DNA of 64,000 bases from Ensifer aridi (GCF_002078505.1 NZ_LUAV01000007.1:211536-275535), one strand, 5' to 3'. Shown: positions 1 to 10,607, counted from the first letter of the stretch. The notes: generated by a model not told the origin, from the letters alone. Translations and numbers: made by a program.

Positions 1-226
1 GCCCGACGACTGTCAGTTCGGCGCCGATCTCGGCGATATCCTCGTAGCGGACGGCATAGCCATCCATGGCGGAATTATCGAAGGCTGGATGCGTGACCCG
101 TGCCGCCACATTCTCCGCAAGCACGCGGCCGAGGCAGTCATGCAACGGGAGACGTTCCGTCCGCTGCGGGGAGCGGGCTTTGGTAATGACCCGGAGAAGG
201 GCCTCTTCGACCGAGAGCAGCGACAT
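1..226 (-). CDS. moeA: MoeA, molybdopterin molybdotransferase (N-terminal part, cut by window edge)
   Basis: Only the first 75 codons are present; the gene runs off the left end. The reverse-strand translation begins [13 protein letters not shown] and includes HPAFDNSAMDGYAVR, the conserved substrate-binding segment near the N terminus of MoeA (DNSAMDGYA). MoeA inserts molybdate into adenylylated molybdopterin in the last step of molybdenum cofactor synthesis, in the cytoplasm. Its ATG shares one base with the TGA of moaC (TGATG), so the two are translationally coupled. The identification rests on this short stretch plus the moaC context; the catalytic domain cannot be seen. Confidence 0.9.
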   Translation of the reverse strand, partial: MSLLSVEEALLRVITKARSPQRTERLPLHDCLGRVLAENVAARVTHPAFDNSAMDGYAVRYEDIAEIGAELTVVG

Positions 227-720
227 CAACGCTTATCTTCCTGGCGCTGATAGTCACCCGAGCGCCCGCCCGATTTGCTCACCAGCCGAATGCCGCCGAT
301 CTCCATCTCGCGGTCGGCCGCCTTGGCCATGTCGTAGATCGTCAGGCAGGCTACGCTGACGGCGGTCAGTGCCTCCATCTCGACGCCCGTCCGACCGGTC
401 AGCTTCGCCATGGCCTCGACGCGCAGGCCGGGAAGTGCCTCGTCCGGCACGATCTCCACCGACACCTTGCTCAGCATCAACGGATGGCAGAGCGGAATGA
501 GATTCGACGTCTGTTTCGCGGCCATGATGCCTGCCAGCCGGGCCGTGCCGATGACGTCGCCCTTCTTGGCATTGCCCTCGAGAATGAGCGCCAGCGTTTC
601 GGGCAGCATTCTGACGAAGCCCTCCGCGGCGGCGATCCGCACCGTCTCCGCCTTGTCGCCGACATCGACCATGTTGGCTTCGCCGGCACTGTCGAGATGG
701 GTGAGGGTGGGGGCGCTCAT
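226..720 (-). CDS. moaC: MoaC, cyclic pyranopterin monophosphate synthase
   Basis: Makes cyclic pyranopterin monophosphate from the product of MoaA, the second half of the first step of molybdenum cofactor synthesis. The 164-residue length is normal. Family motifs are present: [26 protein letters not shown] and [21 protein letters not shown], the last two holding active-site residues of MoaC. I chose the ATG at 720, which overlaps the trpC stop as TGATG; a GTG three bases upstream is less likely. It sits between trpC and moeA in one transcription direction with no gaps, so it is probably co-transcribed with them. No moaA is in view. Confidence 0.97.
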   Translation of the reverse strand: MSAPTLTHLDSAGEANMVDVGDKAETVRIAAAEGFVRMLPETLALILEGNAKKGDVIGTARLAGIMAAKQTSNLIPLCHPLMLSKVSVEIVPDEALPGLRVEAMAKLTGRTGVEMEALTAVSVACLTIYDMAKAADREMEIGGIRLVSKSGGRSGDYQRQEDKR

Positions 721-1535
721 CACTCTGCCGCCAGCACGCTTCCTGCGCCGGTCAAAAGGGCGCGCGTCGCTGCCTCCACGTCGTCCTTCCTCATCAAGCT
801 TTCGCCGACGAGAAACGTGGTGATGCCGCTCTTTTCGAGCCGCCGGCAGTCCTCGTGAGTGAAGATGCCGCTTTCGCCGACGAGCAGCCGGTCGGGCGGA
901 ACCATCGCCGCGAGCTGTTCGGAGACCGCAAGATCGACCTCGAATGTCCTGAGATTGCGATTGTTGATCCCGATGAGCCGAGATGTCAGTCGCAGCGCCC
1001 GCTCCATTTCGCTGGTATCATGCACTTCGATTAGGACGTCCATGCCGAGCGAGAAGGCAGTGTCTTCCAGCCGGCGTGCATCGTGGTCGCTAAGCGACGC
1101 CATGATCAGCAGGATGCAGTCGGCACCCCACGCGCGTGCCTCGAACACTTGATAGGTGTCGAACATGAAATCCTTGCGCAGCGCCGGTAGCGGACAGGCG
1201 GCGCGGGCCGCCGTCAGGAATTCCGGGGCCCCCTGGAAGCTCGGCGTGTCGGTGAGCACGGAAAGGCAGGCAGCACCACCTGCAGCATAAGCTCTCGCGA
1301 GCGCCGGCGGATCGAAGTCCGGTCGGATCAATCCCTTAGACGGGCTTGCCTTCTTGATCTCGGCGATGAGCCCGAAATCGCCTTTTTCGCGCCGCGCGGC
1401 AAGTGCGACACGGAAGCCGCGCGGCGGAGCCTGGTCGGCAATCCGCGCCTTCAGCTCGTCGAGCGGCGCGCGCGATTTCGCGGCGGCGATCTCGTCGCGC
1501 TTATAGGCTTCGATCCTGCTCAGGATATCCGTCAT
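720..1535 (-). CDS. trpC: Indole-3-glycerol phosphate synthase
   Basis: Closes the indole ring, converting carboxyphenylamino-deoxyribulose phosphate to indole-3-glycerol phosphate in tryptophan synthesis. The 271-residue protein has the TIM-barrel signatures [13 protein letters not shown] (about residues 56-68), [26 protein letters not shown] and LLVGESGI. It is a stand-alone TrpC with no TrpF fusion. A strong AGGAGAGG lies just before the ATG. The start is 9 bp after trpD, and the stop overlaps moaC, making a trp-moa operon. A TrpE/TrpG enzyme is not in the window, as expected where trpE(G) is unlinked. Confidence 0.97.
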   Translation of the reverse strand: MTDILSRIEAYKRDEIAAAKSRAPLDELKARIADQAPPRGFRVALAARREKGDFGLIAEIKKASPSKGLIRPDFDPPALARAYAAGGAACLSVLTDTPSFQGAPEFLTAARAACPLPALRKDFMFDTYQVFEARAWGADCILLIMASLSDHDARRLEDTAFSLGMDVLIEVHDTSEMERALRLTSRLIGINNRNLRTFEVDLAVSEQLAAMVPPDRLLVGESGIFTHEDCRRLEKSGITTFLVGESLMRKDDVEAATRALLTGAGSVLAAE

Positions 1536-1544
1536 ATCCTCTCC

Positions 1545-2558
1545 TCAAGGCGCGTTGGAAACGGTGATCAGCCGCTGCAAAGCGGTCTTGGCGGCGCCGC
1601 TTGAAAGCGATTGCCGGGCGAGCGCCATGCCTTCGGCGAGATCCTTGGCGCGCCCCGCTATCATCAACGAAGCGGCAGCATTCGCAAGGGAAATGTCCCG
1701 ATAAGCGTTCTCGGCACCATCGAGCACCGCCTGCAATGCGGCGGCATTATGTGCCCCGTCGCCGCCTTTCAAGGCATCAAGCGTGACCCGGTCGAGGCCA
1801 AAATCGGCCGGGGTCAATTCGAAGCTTGTGATCTTTCCGTCCTTGAGTGCTGCAATCTTGGTCACGCCGGTGGTCGTGATTTCATCGAGTCCTTCGCCAT
1901 GGACGACCCAGACGTTTTCGGAGCCGAGATCGCGCAGGACTTCCGCAAGCGGATCGACCCATTGCGGCGCGAATACGCCGACGAGCTGCCGCTTCACTCC
2001 GGCTGGATTGGCGAGCGGTCCGAGCAGATTGAAGATCGTCCTCGTTCCAAGCTCGACGCGCGTCGGGCCGACATGGCGCATGGCCGCGTGATGCTGCTGG
2101 GCGAACATGAAGCCGACGCCCGCCTCGCGAATGCAGCGCGAGATCGCCTCCGGTCCAATCTCGAGATTGACCCCGAGGCATGACAATGCGTCGGCCGTTC
2201 CGGATTTCGAGCTCAGAGCCCGGTTGCCGTGTTTCGCGACCGGCACGCCGGCGCCCGCGACGATCAGCGAGGCCAGCGTCGAGATATTGTAGGTGCCGGC
2301 GCCATCACCGCCGGTTCCGACGATGTCGATCGCATCCTCAGGGGCCTTGACCGGAAGCATTCGCGCGCGCATCGCGCCGACCGCTCCAACGATTTCGTCT
2401 ACCGTCTCGCCGCGCACCCGAAGCGCCATGAGGAAGCCGCCGATCTGCGATGGTGTCGCTGCCCCCGACATGATGATCTCGAAGGCGGCTCGCGCGTCTT
2501 CCCGGCTCAGTGCCTCGCGTGTGGCGACTTTAGCGACGAACGGCTTCAAATCACTCAT
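1545..2558 (-). CDS. trpD: Anthranilate phosphoribosyltransferase
   Basis: Joins anthranilate and PRPP to give phosphoribosylanthranilate, the second committed step of tryptophan synthesis. The 337-residue form starts [12 protein letters not shown]; the open frame extends 56 codons further upstream, but that extension reads inside the preceding gene in a low-quality composition and is not used. Motifs are [14 protein letters not shown] (PRPP binding, about residue 79) and [15 protein letters not shown] (about residue 106). There is no glutamine amidotransferase domain. It lies 19 bp after the ppiD-like gene and 9 bp before trpC, so it is an interior operon gene. Confidence 0.97.
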   Translation of the reverse strand: MSDLKPFVAKVATREALSREDARAAFEIIMSGAATPSQIGGFLMALRVRGETVDEIVGAVGAMRARMLPVKAPEDAIDIVGTGGDGAGTYNISTLASLIVAGAGVPVAKHGNRALSSKSGTADALSCLGVNLEIGPEAISRCIREAGVGFMFAQQHHAAMRHVGPTRVELGTRTIFNLLGPLANPAGVKRQLVGVFAPQWVDPLAEVLRDLGSENVWVVHGEGLDEITTTGVTKIAALKDGKITSFELTPADFGLDRVTLDALKGGDGAHNAAALQAVLDGAENAYRDISLANAAASLMIAGRAKDLAEGMALARQSLSSGAAKTALQRLITVSNAP

Positions 2559-2577
2559 GGTTTGCTTTCCTTGCACG

Positions 2578-4470
2578 TCATCGCGTTGCCAGTGCCTGCT
2601 CTGCAAGCGTCTGGTTGACCGATACACCGTAGGCCGCCTGCAGCGTGGAGACCATCTGATCGAGGATGTCGTCGCCGCTCGCGCGCGCAACGGCTTCGAT
2701 CTGCCGGCTGTCGTCGTCGAGGGCATTTGCCGGTGCGCTGTCGTCGAGGGCCGTCACCTGCATGAGGATCTGGCCTTCGCCGCCGATGCCCGGCGCATTG
2801 GCGACGTGGCCATTCGGACCGCCGAAGGCAGCCGCGACAGCGGCTGGGCTGAGCGCCGCGTCTTCCGTCGAGCGGGACAAACCGACCTTCGTCTCGACCG
2901 CGAGCCCGAGTTCGGTGGCGATATCGGCAAGCTTGGCACCTTTCTCGATACGCTCCTTGAGCTCCTTCGCCTTCGCGGCCAGCGCCGCACGTTGCTGCTC
3001 GGCGGTCCAATCGGCCGCCACTTCGTCGCGAACCTCGTCAAGCGTGCGGTCGCGGGCGGGGATCACTTCGTCGAGATCGAACCAGGCGGAACCGTCGCGC
3101 CCGATGTTGACGGAGAGCGTATCGACGCCGACCTCGGCCTTGAAAACCTCCTGCAACAGCGTGCGAGGCTCCGGAAGCCCCTTCACCTCGTCGCCGTTTT
3201 GATCCTTGCCGGTGGCATCGATCGCATCGACGGTCACAAGCTTCAGCTTCAGTTGGTCGGCGATCTGCCTCACGGTCGTGCCGGCGGCGCGTTCGTCCTC
3301 GATCTTGTCATGAAGGCCGACAAGCTGATCGCGCGCGACGGAAAGGGCGATCTCCTTGCGCAGCTCTTCCTTGACCTCGTCAAAGCTGCGGACGCTCTCC
3401 GGCCGAATATTGGTTATGCGCAGGATTACCGGCCCGAAGGCGCCATCGACGACGGGAGTCGTACCGCCATCCGCCGTTACAGCGAAGGCCGCCTCGGCGA
3501 TCTTGGCGTCCGGCATTTGTTCCTTGGTGAAATCGCCAAGCAGGACGTCGGCCGGGGTTTTGCCCTCAGCCTTGACAAGATCGTCGAACGAGGTGCCGGC
3601 AGAAAGCTTGGCCGCCGCGGCATCGGCCGCCTCGCGCGAGGGGAAAGCGAGTTGCTCGACCGTGCGCGATGCGGGCTTGCGGTAGCTTTCCTTGCGCTTC
3701 TCATAGTCTGCCCGAAGCTCTTCCTCGGTCACGGTCTCGGTCGCGGCCAGATCTTCCGGCTCGAGCTTGATGTAGCTGAACTTCCGATATTCCGGCGCGC
3801 GATAGTTGGCCTTGCGGCTTTCGAACCACGGAGCGAGCACATCATCCGCGGGCGCCTTGACGGCATCGATATTCGCGTTCGAGAGCAGCAGATAGTCGAT
3901 GGTGCGCGTCTCGTGGCGATATTTTCCGACCGCATCGAGTAGAACCTTTGGAGGCGTATAACCGTCCGCGAGCGCGTCGACGATCTGCGAACGCACAGCC
4001 ACCTGGCTGCGATTGTTGATGTAGTCCTGTTCGGTCAATCCGGCATTGCGCAGCACGCTGGAGAAGGTCAGCCGGTCGAATTGGCCATTGGCGCCGTGGA
4101 AGGCAGGGTCCTCGCCGATAAGCCTGGCGAGCCTGTCTTCCGAGAGGCCGAGGTTCATATCTTCGGCGAGCTGATCCAATGCTGCGCCCGCTACGAGCTG
4201 AGCGAAAACCTGGCTCTCCACGCCGAAGGCACGGGCCTGCTGCCTTGTGAGCGGCATTCCAAGCTGTCTTGAGAGCAGGCTCACCTGACGCTCGTAGGCC
4301 AGGCGGAAGTCGGTCGGCGACACCTTGACATCGCCGACGGTCACCACCGCATTGGGCGTGTTCGTCACCATCAATGTCTGACCGCCCCACACCATGAATG
4401 AGATGATGAGAATGGCCATCAGGCCTTTGACGACCCGTGTGCGGGCGGCGTTTCTCAGGGATTCGAGCAT
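2578..4470 (-). CDS. Membrane-anchored SurA/PpiD-type peptidyl-prolyl cis-trans isomerase
   Basis: Likely periplasmic folding factor for exported proteins. The 630 residues start with a short basic cytoplasmic segment, then one membrane helix (about residues 17-35, [16 protein letters not shown]), then a SurA_N-like chaperone domain (about 40-190) and a parvulin rotamase domain (about 260-370, with [15 protein letters not shown] and [19 protein letters not shown]). This is the PpiD architecture: a single anchor and one parvulin domain. It is the first gene of the ppiD-trpD-trpC-moaC-moeA string. Catalytic activity of the parvulin domain is not certain, since PpiD proteins often act mainly as chaperones. 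Confidence 0.9.
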   Translation of the reverse strand: MLESLRNAARTRVVKGLMAILIISFMVWGGQTLMVTNTPNAVVTVGDVKVSPTDFRLAYERQVSLLSRQLGMPLTRQQARAFGVESQVFAQLVAGAALDQLAEDMNLGLSEDRLARLIGEDPAFHGANGQFDRLTFSSVLRNAGLTEQDYINNRSQVAVRSQIVDALADGYTPPKVLLDAVGKYRHETRTIDYLLLSNANIDAVKAPADDVLAPWFESRKANYRAPEYRKFSYIKLEPEDLAATETVTEEELRADYEKRKESYRKPASRTVEQLAFPSREAADAAAAKLSAGTSFDDLVKAEGKTPADVLLGDFTKEQMPDAKIAEAAFAVTADGGTTPVVDGAFGPVILRITNIRPESVRSFDEVKEELRKEIALSVARDQLVGLHDKIEDERAAGTTVRQIADQLKLKLVTVDAIDATGKDQNGDEVKGLPEPRTLLQEVFKAEVGVDTLSVNIGRDGSAWFDLDEVIPARDRTLDEVRDEVAADWTAEQQRAALAAKAKELKERIEKGAKLADIATELGLAVETKVGLSRSTEDAALSPAAVAAAFGGPNGHVANAPGIGGEGQILMQVTALDDSAPANALDDDSRQIEAVARASGDDILDQMVSTLQAAYGVSVNQTLAEQALATR

Positions 4471-4837
4471 AGGGGCAGAAACCTCGTTGCGATGCGGTGG
4501 CGTGACGCCAAATGAATTCGTTCCTTAGAACAAACCAAGCAGGAAATGAAGGGCGGTTCGTTGCAAATTGCGACGCCGGAAACGGCCGGGATCGGGACTG
4601 CCGCCGCCCGCGTGAATCGAAGCCCAGCCAGCGCTGCCGAGGCTCGCCTCGATGCCGATTGACGACGACGGACGCGAACAGGCAAACCGATGTCGGATTC
4701 CTTAGCCGGCAACTGAAAATGATCTGCAACATTGTTGGCTTCGAACGCGTTTCGGTGTGGCAAATCATCGGAAACCGTGTCTTCGATAATCGTCCTCGAA
4801 ACGTTGCAAACCAGCGGCCATTGCGGAATTTGACGTC
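4471..4837. other. Intergenic region between ppiD-like gene and Na/Pi cotransporter
   Basis: A divergent intergenic region of 367 bp. It should hold the promoters of both flanking genes. I see no convincing -35/-10 pair, small gene or stable hairpin. The short open frames across it have arginine- and serine-rich compositions and no plausible ribosome binding site. Confidence 0.6.
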
Positions 4838-6484
4838 ATGCAATCTACAATCGTAATGGTCAATCTCTTCGGTGCCGTCGCGCTGCTGCTGTTCGGCCTT
4901 TCGCTCGTGAAGGACGGGGTGACGCGCGCCTTCGGAGCAAGGCTGCGCGCAGGGCTCGCGAAAGGAACGAGCAACTCGCTGCGGGCTTTCCTGACCGGTC
5001 TCCTTGCCACGTTGGCACTGCAGAGCTCCACGGCCACCACGCTGATGACAGCGTCCTTCGCCGAAAAGGGTCTTATTCGGTCGCGAATGGCGCAGATCGC
5101 ACTGCTTGGTGCCAATATCGGCACCGCCATAACGGCCTGGATCGTCGCGCTCGGCATCGGCTGGATGGCACCTTTGCTCATTTTCACCGGCGTGGCGATG
5201 CAGAGGGTGAGCCGGTCGAGTGCACGCCAAGGTGGCGGATTCGCCATCGTCGGTATCGGATTGATGCTGCTGTCGCTCGAACTGCTCGGCATGGCGACGG
5301 AGCCGATGCGCGAATCCCGAGCGCTGGCGGCGTTTCTCGGAATGCTCGACAATGCCTGGCCGGTTGCGCTGATCATTTCGGCTGGGCTGGCATTCGCCTC
5401 CTCGTCGAGCCTCGCCATCGTCATGCTTGTGCTATCGTTGTCGTCGGCAGGGGTTCTGACGCCTGGCTTGACCATTGCACTCGTGCTGGGCGCCAATCTC
5501 GGACATGCGATCCCGCCTGTGGTCGCCACGCTCGCCTCGGCGCCCGCCGCCCGCCGCGTGGCCATCGGCAATCTCGTCGTGCGCACCGTCGGCTGTCTCG
5601 TTGCTCTTCCGCTTGTCGGCCTCAATGCCGATCTGTTGCAGACGCTGCCGCTACACAGGCAGAACCTCCCGGTCGACGTCCATCTGCTCTTCAATCTGGT
5701 CGTCGCGCTCATCGCCTGGCCTTTCGCGGGGGCGCTTACCAACGCGATTCGTCGATTCATCCCGGATCAGGAGACGGGAGAGACCGGGCCGCGCTACCTG
5801 GATGAAGCTGTGCTCGACACGCCGGTGATGGCGCTTTCCGGCGCGACACGCGAGGTTCTCAGGGTGGGAGATCTAATCGAGGCGATGCTTATCCGAGCTT
5901 CGAACGCGTTCAACAACAACGACCTGAGCGAACTCCGCGATATCGCGCCGCTCGAAAAGCAGGTCGACGTTCTGCAGCAGGAAGTGAAAATATTCCTGTC
6001 GCGCCTCGGGCGCCATTCGCTGAATGAAGAGGACGGGCGCCGCTCGATGCTCATCATCGAGTATGCCGTCAATCTCGAGCACATAGGTGACATTATTGAG
6101 AAGGGACTCTGCGACCAGATTGGGAAGAAGGTGACGAACGGCCTGAAATTTTCCGACGAGGGCCATCAGGAACTAAAAAGCCTGTTCGACCTGACGATCG
6201 ATAACCTGCGCATCGCTCAGACGATCTTCGTCTCGCGCAATTCCGATCTCGCCCGCCACCTGATCGAGGTCACGGTGGATGTCCGCCACATGGAGAAGCG
6301 CTCGGCGGAGCGGCACCTGGAGCGCCTGCGGGACGGCCTTATCGAGAGCCTGCAGACGAGTTCGCTGCACCTCGACATGTTGCGCGATCTGAAGCGCATC
6401 AACGCGCATATCGCTTCCGTTGCCTATCCCATTGTGGAAGAGAGCGGCCTATTGACGGAAAGCCGGCTGCGTCCGCGCGGCTGA
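4838..6484 (+). CDS. Na/Pi cotransporter family protein with PhoU-like C-terminal domain
   Basis: Putative sodium-dependent phosphate transporter in the inner membrane. The 548-residue protein has the two inverted Na_Pi_cotrans repeats: the first with FGLSLVKDGV and LQSSTATTLM (about residues 65-74), the second with FASSSSLAIVMLVLS (about 187-201); the QSS/SSS motifs are the family's transport signature. From about residue 330 to the end the protein is helical and charged (IGDIIEKGLCDQI), matching the PhoU-like regulatory tail of NptA/YjbB-type proteins. It stands alone between divergent and unrelated genes. An ATG at 4856 is an alternative start. Phosphate as substrate is inferred from the family. 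Confidence 0.9.
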   Translation: MQSTIVMVNLFGAVALLLFGLSLVKDGVTRAFGARLRAGLAKGTSNSLRAFLTGLLATLALQSSTATTLMTASFAEKGLIRSRMAQIALLGANIGTAITAWIVALGIGWMAPLLIFTGVAMQRVSRSSARQGGGFAIVGIGLMLLSLELLGMATEPMRESRALAAFLGMLDNAWPVALIISAGLAFASSSSLAIVMLVLSLSSAGVLTPGLTIALVLGANLGHAIPPVVATLASAPAARRVAIGNLVVRTVGCLVALPLVGLNADLLQTLPLHRQNLPVDVHLLFNLVVALIAWPFAGALTNAIRRFIPDQETGETGPRYLDEAVLDTPVMALSGATREVLRVGDLIEAMLIRASNAFNNNDLSELRDIAPLEKQVDVLQQEVKIFLSRLGRHSLNEEDGRRSMLIIEYAVNLEHIGDIIEKGLCDQIGKKVTNGLKFSDEGHQELKSLFDLTIDNLRIAQTIFVSRNSDLARHLIEVTVDVRHMEKRSAERHLERLRDGLIESLQTSSLHLDMLRDLKRINAHIASVAYPIVEESGLLTESRLRPRG

Positions 6485-6494
6485 TCCCCGCCAC

Positions 6495-6597
6495 TGCATG
6501 TCTCCTTAGATCGAGCTCGATTTAAGGAGACAGACATGCAGCAATTCAAAGTGCTACAGCCGACTTCGCGCGTCTGATCAGACGCGCGGCGCTGTAG
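6495..6597 (+). repeat. Dispersed hairpin/micro-ORF repeat, copy 1
   Basis: A compound intergenic repeat. The left arm TGCATGTCTCCTTA (6495-6508) pairs with TAAGGAGAC and CATGCA (to 6540). A central AAGGAG precedes an ATG at 6536 that opens 13 codons (MQQFKVLQPTSRV, then TGA). The right half ends in the 20-base perfect palindrome around GCGTCTGATCAGACGC, followed by GGCGCTGTAG, which pairs with CTACAGC. Similar copies lie at 51624-51726 (minus), 52000-52053 (minus, deleted) and 53049-53150 (plus). The position just after the Na/Pi gene would also allow a terminator role. Confidence 0.85.
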
Positions 6598-6751
6598 AGG
6601 CCTCATCCGGCTTAAACCCGATTAACGCGACGTGATTGTGCGAATTATGTTTCTCGCAATATGTTGCTGGTAGGAAGCCCGACCGGTGAGACGGGCTTAT
6701 GCCGATATGCGCTCCGGGAGACCGGAGAGAATACCAAGGAGATCTAAAAGT

Positions 6752-8122
6752 ATGGAACGGACTTGCCTGGCGATTATCCTGGCGGCTGGAGAAAGTACGC
6801 GCATGAAATCGGCCATGTCAAAGGTGCTGCATCCCGTGGCGGGAAGGCCGATGATCTCCCATGTCGTCGAGGCCCTGGCGAGCGCATCGATCTCGGATGT
6901 GGCCTTGGTCGTCGGCCGCGACGCCGAAGCCGTGTCGGCGGCGGCGAGTACCGGGTCGGTCACCGTAACCTCGTTCCTCCAGAAGGAGCGCCTCGGCACC
7001 GGACATGCGGTCCTTGCCGCGCGTGAGGCAATCGCAAGGGGTTACGACGATGTTCTCGTTGTTTTCGGCGACACGCCGCTGATCACCGCTGCCCCCCTGA
7101 AGGAGGCGCGCGATGGCTTGGCCGCAGGAAACGACGTGGTCGTCATCGGCTTCCAGACCCCAGATCCGACCGGCTACGGGCGTCTGATCGTCGAGGACGG
7201 GACGCTCGTCGCGATCCGCGAGCACAAAGATGCCACCGAAGAAGAGCGCCGCATCACTTATTGCAATGGCGGACTGATGGCGATCGATGGCCGCCGGGCG
7301 CTCGATCTCCTCGACCGCATCGGCAATGCCAATGCCAAGGGCGAGTATTACCTCACCGACCTCGTCGAAATCGTTCGCTCCCTCGGCGGCCGCGCAATCG
7401 CCGTCGAGGCTCCGGAGGAGGAACTGACCGGCTGCAACACGCGTGCCGAGCTCGCCTATATCGAGCGTCTCTGGCAGCAGCGCCGCCGCCACGAAATGAT
7501 GCTGGCCGGCGTCTCGATGATCGCGCCTGAGACAGTCTTTCTCTCATGGGACACCGAACTTGCGCAGGACGTGCTGGTGGAGCCGCACGTCGTCTTCGGT
7601 CCCGGCGTCCGCGTAGAAAGCGGCGCGATCATTCACGCTTTCTCGCATGTTGAGGGCGCACATGTCGGTGCGGGCGCGACCGTAGGCCCCTTCGCACGCC
7701 TTCGGCCGGGCGCCGATCTCGGCCCGAAATCGAAGGTCGGCAATTTCTGTGAGGTCAAGAAGGCGGAGATCGGCGCCGGTGCCAAGGTCAATCACCTGAC
7801 CTATATCGGCGATGCCTTCGTCGGTGCCGGATCGAACATCGGCGCCGGAACGATCACTTGCAACTATGACGGTGTGAACAAGCACCTGACGCGCATCGGT
7901 GCGAACGCCTTTGTCGGTTCCAATTCGTCGCTGGTTGCGCCGGTCACGATCGGTGATGGCGCGCTGGTCGCGTCGGGGAGCGTGATCACGGACGACGTGC
8001 CGGCGGACGCGGTCGCTTTCGGCCGCGCCCGTCAGGAAATCAAGCCGGGCCGTGCGCCCGTCTTGCGCGAGCGCTACGAGGCGGAAAAGACGGCCAAGAA
8101 GAAGGTCAAGGCCGCTGATTAG
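6752..8122 (+). CDS. glmU: Bifunctional GlmU: GlcNAc-1-P uridyltransferase / GlcN-1-P acetyltransferase
   Basis: Performs the last two steps to UDP-GlcNAc for peptidoglycan and lipopolysaccharide. The 456 residues match the family. The N-terminal pyrophosphorylase shows [22 protein letters not shown] (residues 9-30) and [11 protein letters not shown]; the C-terminal half (from about 250) is a left-handed beta-helix of hexapeptide repeats with [20 protein letters not shown] and [17 protein letters not shown], the acetyltransferase active region. The start was taken at MERTCLAII, with AAGGAG 10 bases upstream; an open frame of 22 codons in front is ignored. It is followed by glmS 146 bp later, so the pathway is clustered. 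Confidence 0.98.
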   Translation: MERTCLAIILAAGESTRMKSAMSKVLHPVAGRPMISHVVEALASASISDVALVVGRDAEAVSAAASTGSVTVTSFLQKERLGTGHAVLAAREAIARGYDDVLVVFGDTPLITAAPLKEARDGLAAGNDVVVIGFQTPDPTGYGRLIVEDGTLVAIREHKDATEEERRITYCNGGLMAIDGRRALDLLDRIGNANAKGEYYLTDLVEIVRSLGGRAIAVEAPEEELTGCNTRAELAYIERLWQQRRRHEMMLAGVSMIAPETVFLSWDTELAQDVLVEPHVVFGPGVRVESGAIIHAFSHVEGAHVGAGATVGPFARLRPGADLGPKSKVGNFCEVKKAEIGAGAKVNHLTYIGDAFVGAGSNIGAGTITCNYDGVNKHLTRIGANAFVGSNSSLVAPVTIGDGALVASGSVITDDVPADAVAFGRARQEIKPGRAPVLRERYEAEKTAKKKVKAAD

Positions 8123-8268
8123 TCGCGTTAAACATTGAAACTGAAAGTGAAATCGAGACGGATTGCTTCACGCGGCAATTTCGCTACCAAGGCTTGAGAA
8201 GGCGATCGGATCGTCGCATCCAGGCTGATGCGGCGTCACCGGCGCAAGACAAAAATGCGGAGAGGGTT

Positions 8269-10095
8269 ATGTGCGGAATTGTGGGCATCGTGGGGACAGA
8301 GCCGGTGTCGGAGCGGTTGGTCGATGCGTTGAAGCGTCTGGAATACCGGGGCTATGATTCGGCCGGCGTTGCGACGATCACCGAGGGCGCCTTGCATCGC
8401 CGGCGCGCCGAAGGCAAGCTCGTCAATCTCGAAGCGAGGCTGAAGGAAGAGCCGCTGAGCGGCACCATCGGCATCGCCCACACGCGCTGGGCAACCCACG
8501 GCGCTCCGACGGAGCGCAATGCCCACCCGCATTTCACCGACGGTGTCGCGGTCGTCCACAACGGCATCATCGAGAATTTCGCGGAAATCAAGGACGAGTT
8601 GACGGCGGTCGGCGCCGAGTTTCTGACCGACACGGATACGGAGGTCGTCGCGCATCTCCTGGCAAGATATCGCCGCGAGGGCATGGGGAGGCGCGAAGCC
8701 ATGCATGCGATGCTGAAGCGGGTCAGGGGCGCCTATGCGCTTGCGGTCCTCTTCGAGGATGACCCGTCGACCATCATGGCGGCGCGCAACGGACCGCCTC
8801 TGGCGATCGGCCACGGTAACGGCGAGATGTTCCTGGGCTCCGACGCGATCGCGCTGGCACCCTTCACCAACGAAATCACCTATCTGGTCGATGGCGACTG
8901 GGCCGTCATCGGCAAGACCGGCGTGCACATCTTCGACAGCGAGGGCAACGTCGTCACGCGCCCGCGGCAGGTCTCGATGGCTGCCGCCTATCTGGTTGAT
9001 AAGGGCAATCATCGTCACTTCATGGAGAAGGAGATCTACGAGCAGCCGGAGGTGATCTCCCACGCACTCGGCCATTACATCAACTTCATCGACAACCGGG
9101 TCGTGCCGGTTTCCGACGGCATCGATTTTGCCAAGGTTCCGAGCCTCGCCATCTCCGCCTGTGGCACGGCCTATCTGGCCGGTCTGATTGGCAAATACTG
9201 GTTCGAGCGTTATGCGCGCCTGCCGGTCGAAATCGACGTCGCCTCAGAGTTCCGCTATCGGGAAATCCCGCTCTCGCCGCAGTCGGCCGCCCTTTTCATA
9301 TCGCAATCGGGCGAGACGGCCGATACGCTCGCATCGCTCCGGTATTGCAAGGAGCACGGCCTGAAGATCGGCGCCGTCGTCAACGTCCGCGAATCGACCA
9401 TTGCCAGGGAGTCCGACGCCGTCTTTCCGATCCTTGCCGGCCCCGAGATCGGCGTCGCCTCTACCAAGGCATTCACTTGCCAGCTTGCTGTCCTTGCTGC
9501 GCTCGCCATCGGCGCGGGCAAGGCGCGGGGCACGGTCAGCGACGAGGAGGAGCAGGCGCTCGTCAGGAGTCTCGCCGAGATGCCGCGGATCATGGGCCAA
9601 GTGCTGAACAGCGTCCAGCCGAAGATCGAGATCCTGTCGCGGGAACTCTCCAAATGCCGCGACGTGCTTTACCTCGGCCGTGGCACCAGCTTTCCGCTGG
9701 CGATGGAGGGCGCGCTGAAGCTCAAGGAGATTTCCTATATCCATGCGGAAGGCTATGCGGCCGGTGAGTTGAAGCATGGGCCGATCGCGCTCATCGATGA
9801 AAACATGCCGGTCATCGTCATCGCGCCGCACGACCGCTTCTTCGACAAGACCGTCTCCAACATGCAGGAGGTGGCCGCCAGGGGCGGGCGGATCATTCTC
9901 ATCACCGACGAGAGGGGTGCCGCGGTGTCGAAGCTCGACACGATGCACACCATCGTGCTGCCGGACGTCGACGAGATCATCGCGCCGATGATCTTCTCGT
10001 TGCCGGTCCAGCTTCTCGCTTACCATACGGCCGTCTTCATGGGGACTGATGTGGACCAGCCGCGCAATCTCGCCAAATCGGTGACCGTCGAATGA
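8269..10095 (+). CDS. glmS: Glutamine-fructose-6-phosphate aminotransferase (isomerizing)
   Basis: Makes glucosamine-6-phosphate from fructose-6-phosphate and glutamine, the entry step of amino-sugar synthesis. The protein is 608 residues long. It starts MCGIVGIVG, so Cys2 becomes the N-terminal nucleophile after Met removal; RWATHGAPTERNAHPH and the GDWAVIG region complete the glutaminase domain. Two SIS domains follow (about 290-420 and 460-590), with ACGTAYLAGL, SQSGETADTL and LGRGTSFPLAMEGALKLKE. A frame extending 25 codons upstream is rejected because Cys2 must be terminal. The stop overlaps the next gene (ATGA). No glmS riboswitch-like leader was noticed upstream. Confidence 0.98.
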   Translation: MCGIVGIVGTEPVSERLVDALKRLEYRGYDSAGVATITEGALHRRRAEGKLVNLEARLKEEPLSGTIGIAHTRWATHGAPTERNAHPHFTDGVAVVHNGIIENFAEIKDELTAVGAEFLTDTDTEVVAHLLARYRREGMGRREAMHAMLKRVRGAYALAVLFEDDPSTIMAARNGPPLAIGHGNGEMFLGSDAIALAPFTNEITYLVDGDWAVIGKTGVHIFDSEGNVVTRPRQVSMAAAYLVDKGNHRHFMEKEIYEQPEVISHALGHYINFIDNRVVPVSDGIDFAKVPSLAISACGTAYLAGLIGKYWFERYARLPVEIDVASEFRYREIPLSPQSAALFISQSGETADTLASLRYCKEHGLKIGAVVNVRESTIARESDAVFPILAGPEIGVASTKAFTCQLAVLAALAIGAGKARGTVSDEEEQALVRSLAEMPRIMGQVLNSVQPKIEILSRELSKCRDVLYLGRGTSFPLAMEGALKLKEISYIHAEGYAAGELKHGPIALIDENMPVIVIAPHDRFFDKTVSNMQEVAARGGRIILITDERGAAVSKLDTMHTIVLPDVDEIIAPMIFSLPVQLLAYHTAVFMGTDVDQPRNLAKSVTVE

Positions 10096-10589
10096 TCATT
10101 CGACCGGAGACCGACGGTGATCGTGAGACGATCCGGCAGGTCACGGAGGCGGCCTTCGCCGATCAGTCCTACAGCGATCAGACCGAGGCGGGGATCATCG
10201 AGCGGCTGCGCGCCGAGGGCGCATTGACGCTGTCGCTCGTCGCGGAGGAAGATCGTGAGGTGATCGGCCACATCGCTTTTTCGCCGGTGACGATAACGCC
10301 TCCGACCACTGGCTGGTACGGACTCGGTCCCCTGTCCGTCCGGCCTGATCGGCAAGGGTGTGGCACGGGAAGCGCGCTCGTCCGTCGAGGGCTTGAAATG
10401 CTGCGGAATTCCGGCGCCGCCGGTTGCGTCCTGGCGGGAGATCCGGCCTTCTATGGAAGGTTCGGGTTCCGCAATGAGCCTGCTCTTGTTTTTCCAGGTT
10501 GTGCGCCGCAATATTTCATGGCTCTACCCTTGTCAGGAACGCTGGTTTCCGGCACGGTCAGCTATCATCCCGCCTTCGGAGCGGTTTGA
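10092..10589 (+). CDS. GNAT family N-acetyltransferase (YhbS-like)
   Basis: A 165-residue N-acetyltransferase of unknown acceptor. The acetyl-CoA loop is visible as LSVRPDRQGCGTGSALV (about residues 76-92), followed by GAAGCVLAGDPAFYGRFGFR, typical of the YhbS subgroup. Its ATG overlaps the glmS stop (ATGA), so it is translationally coupled to glmS. That linkage hints at a role near amino-sugar or envelope metabolism, but this is only context. Nothing in the sequence shows the substrate. Confidence 0.88.
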   Translation: MIIRPETDGDRETIRQVTEAAFADQSYSDQTEAGIIERLRAEGALTLSLVAEEDREVIGHIAFSPVTITPPTTGWYGLGPLSVRPDRQGCGTGSALVRRGLEMLRNSGAAGCVLAGDPAFYGRFGFRNEPALVFPGCAPQYFMALPLSGTLVSGTVSYHPAFGAV

Positions 10590-10607
10590 CGGATCGATGG
10601 CAACAGC

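Noticed and set aside
2293..3942. Plus-strand open frame of 549 codons
   Set aside because: Antisense to the ppiD-like and trpD genes with shadow composition.
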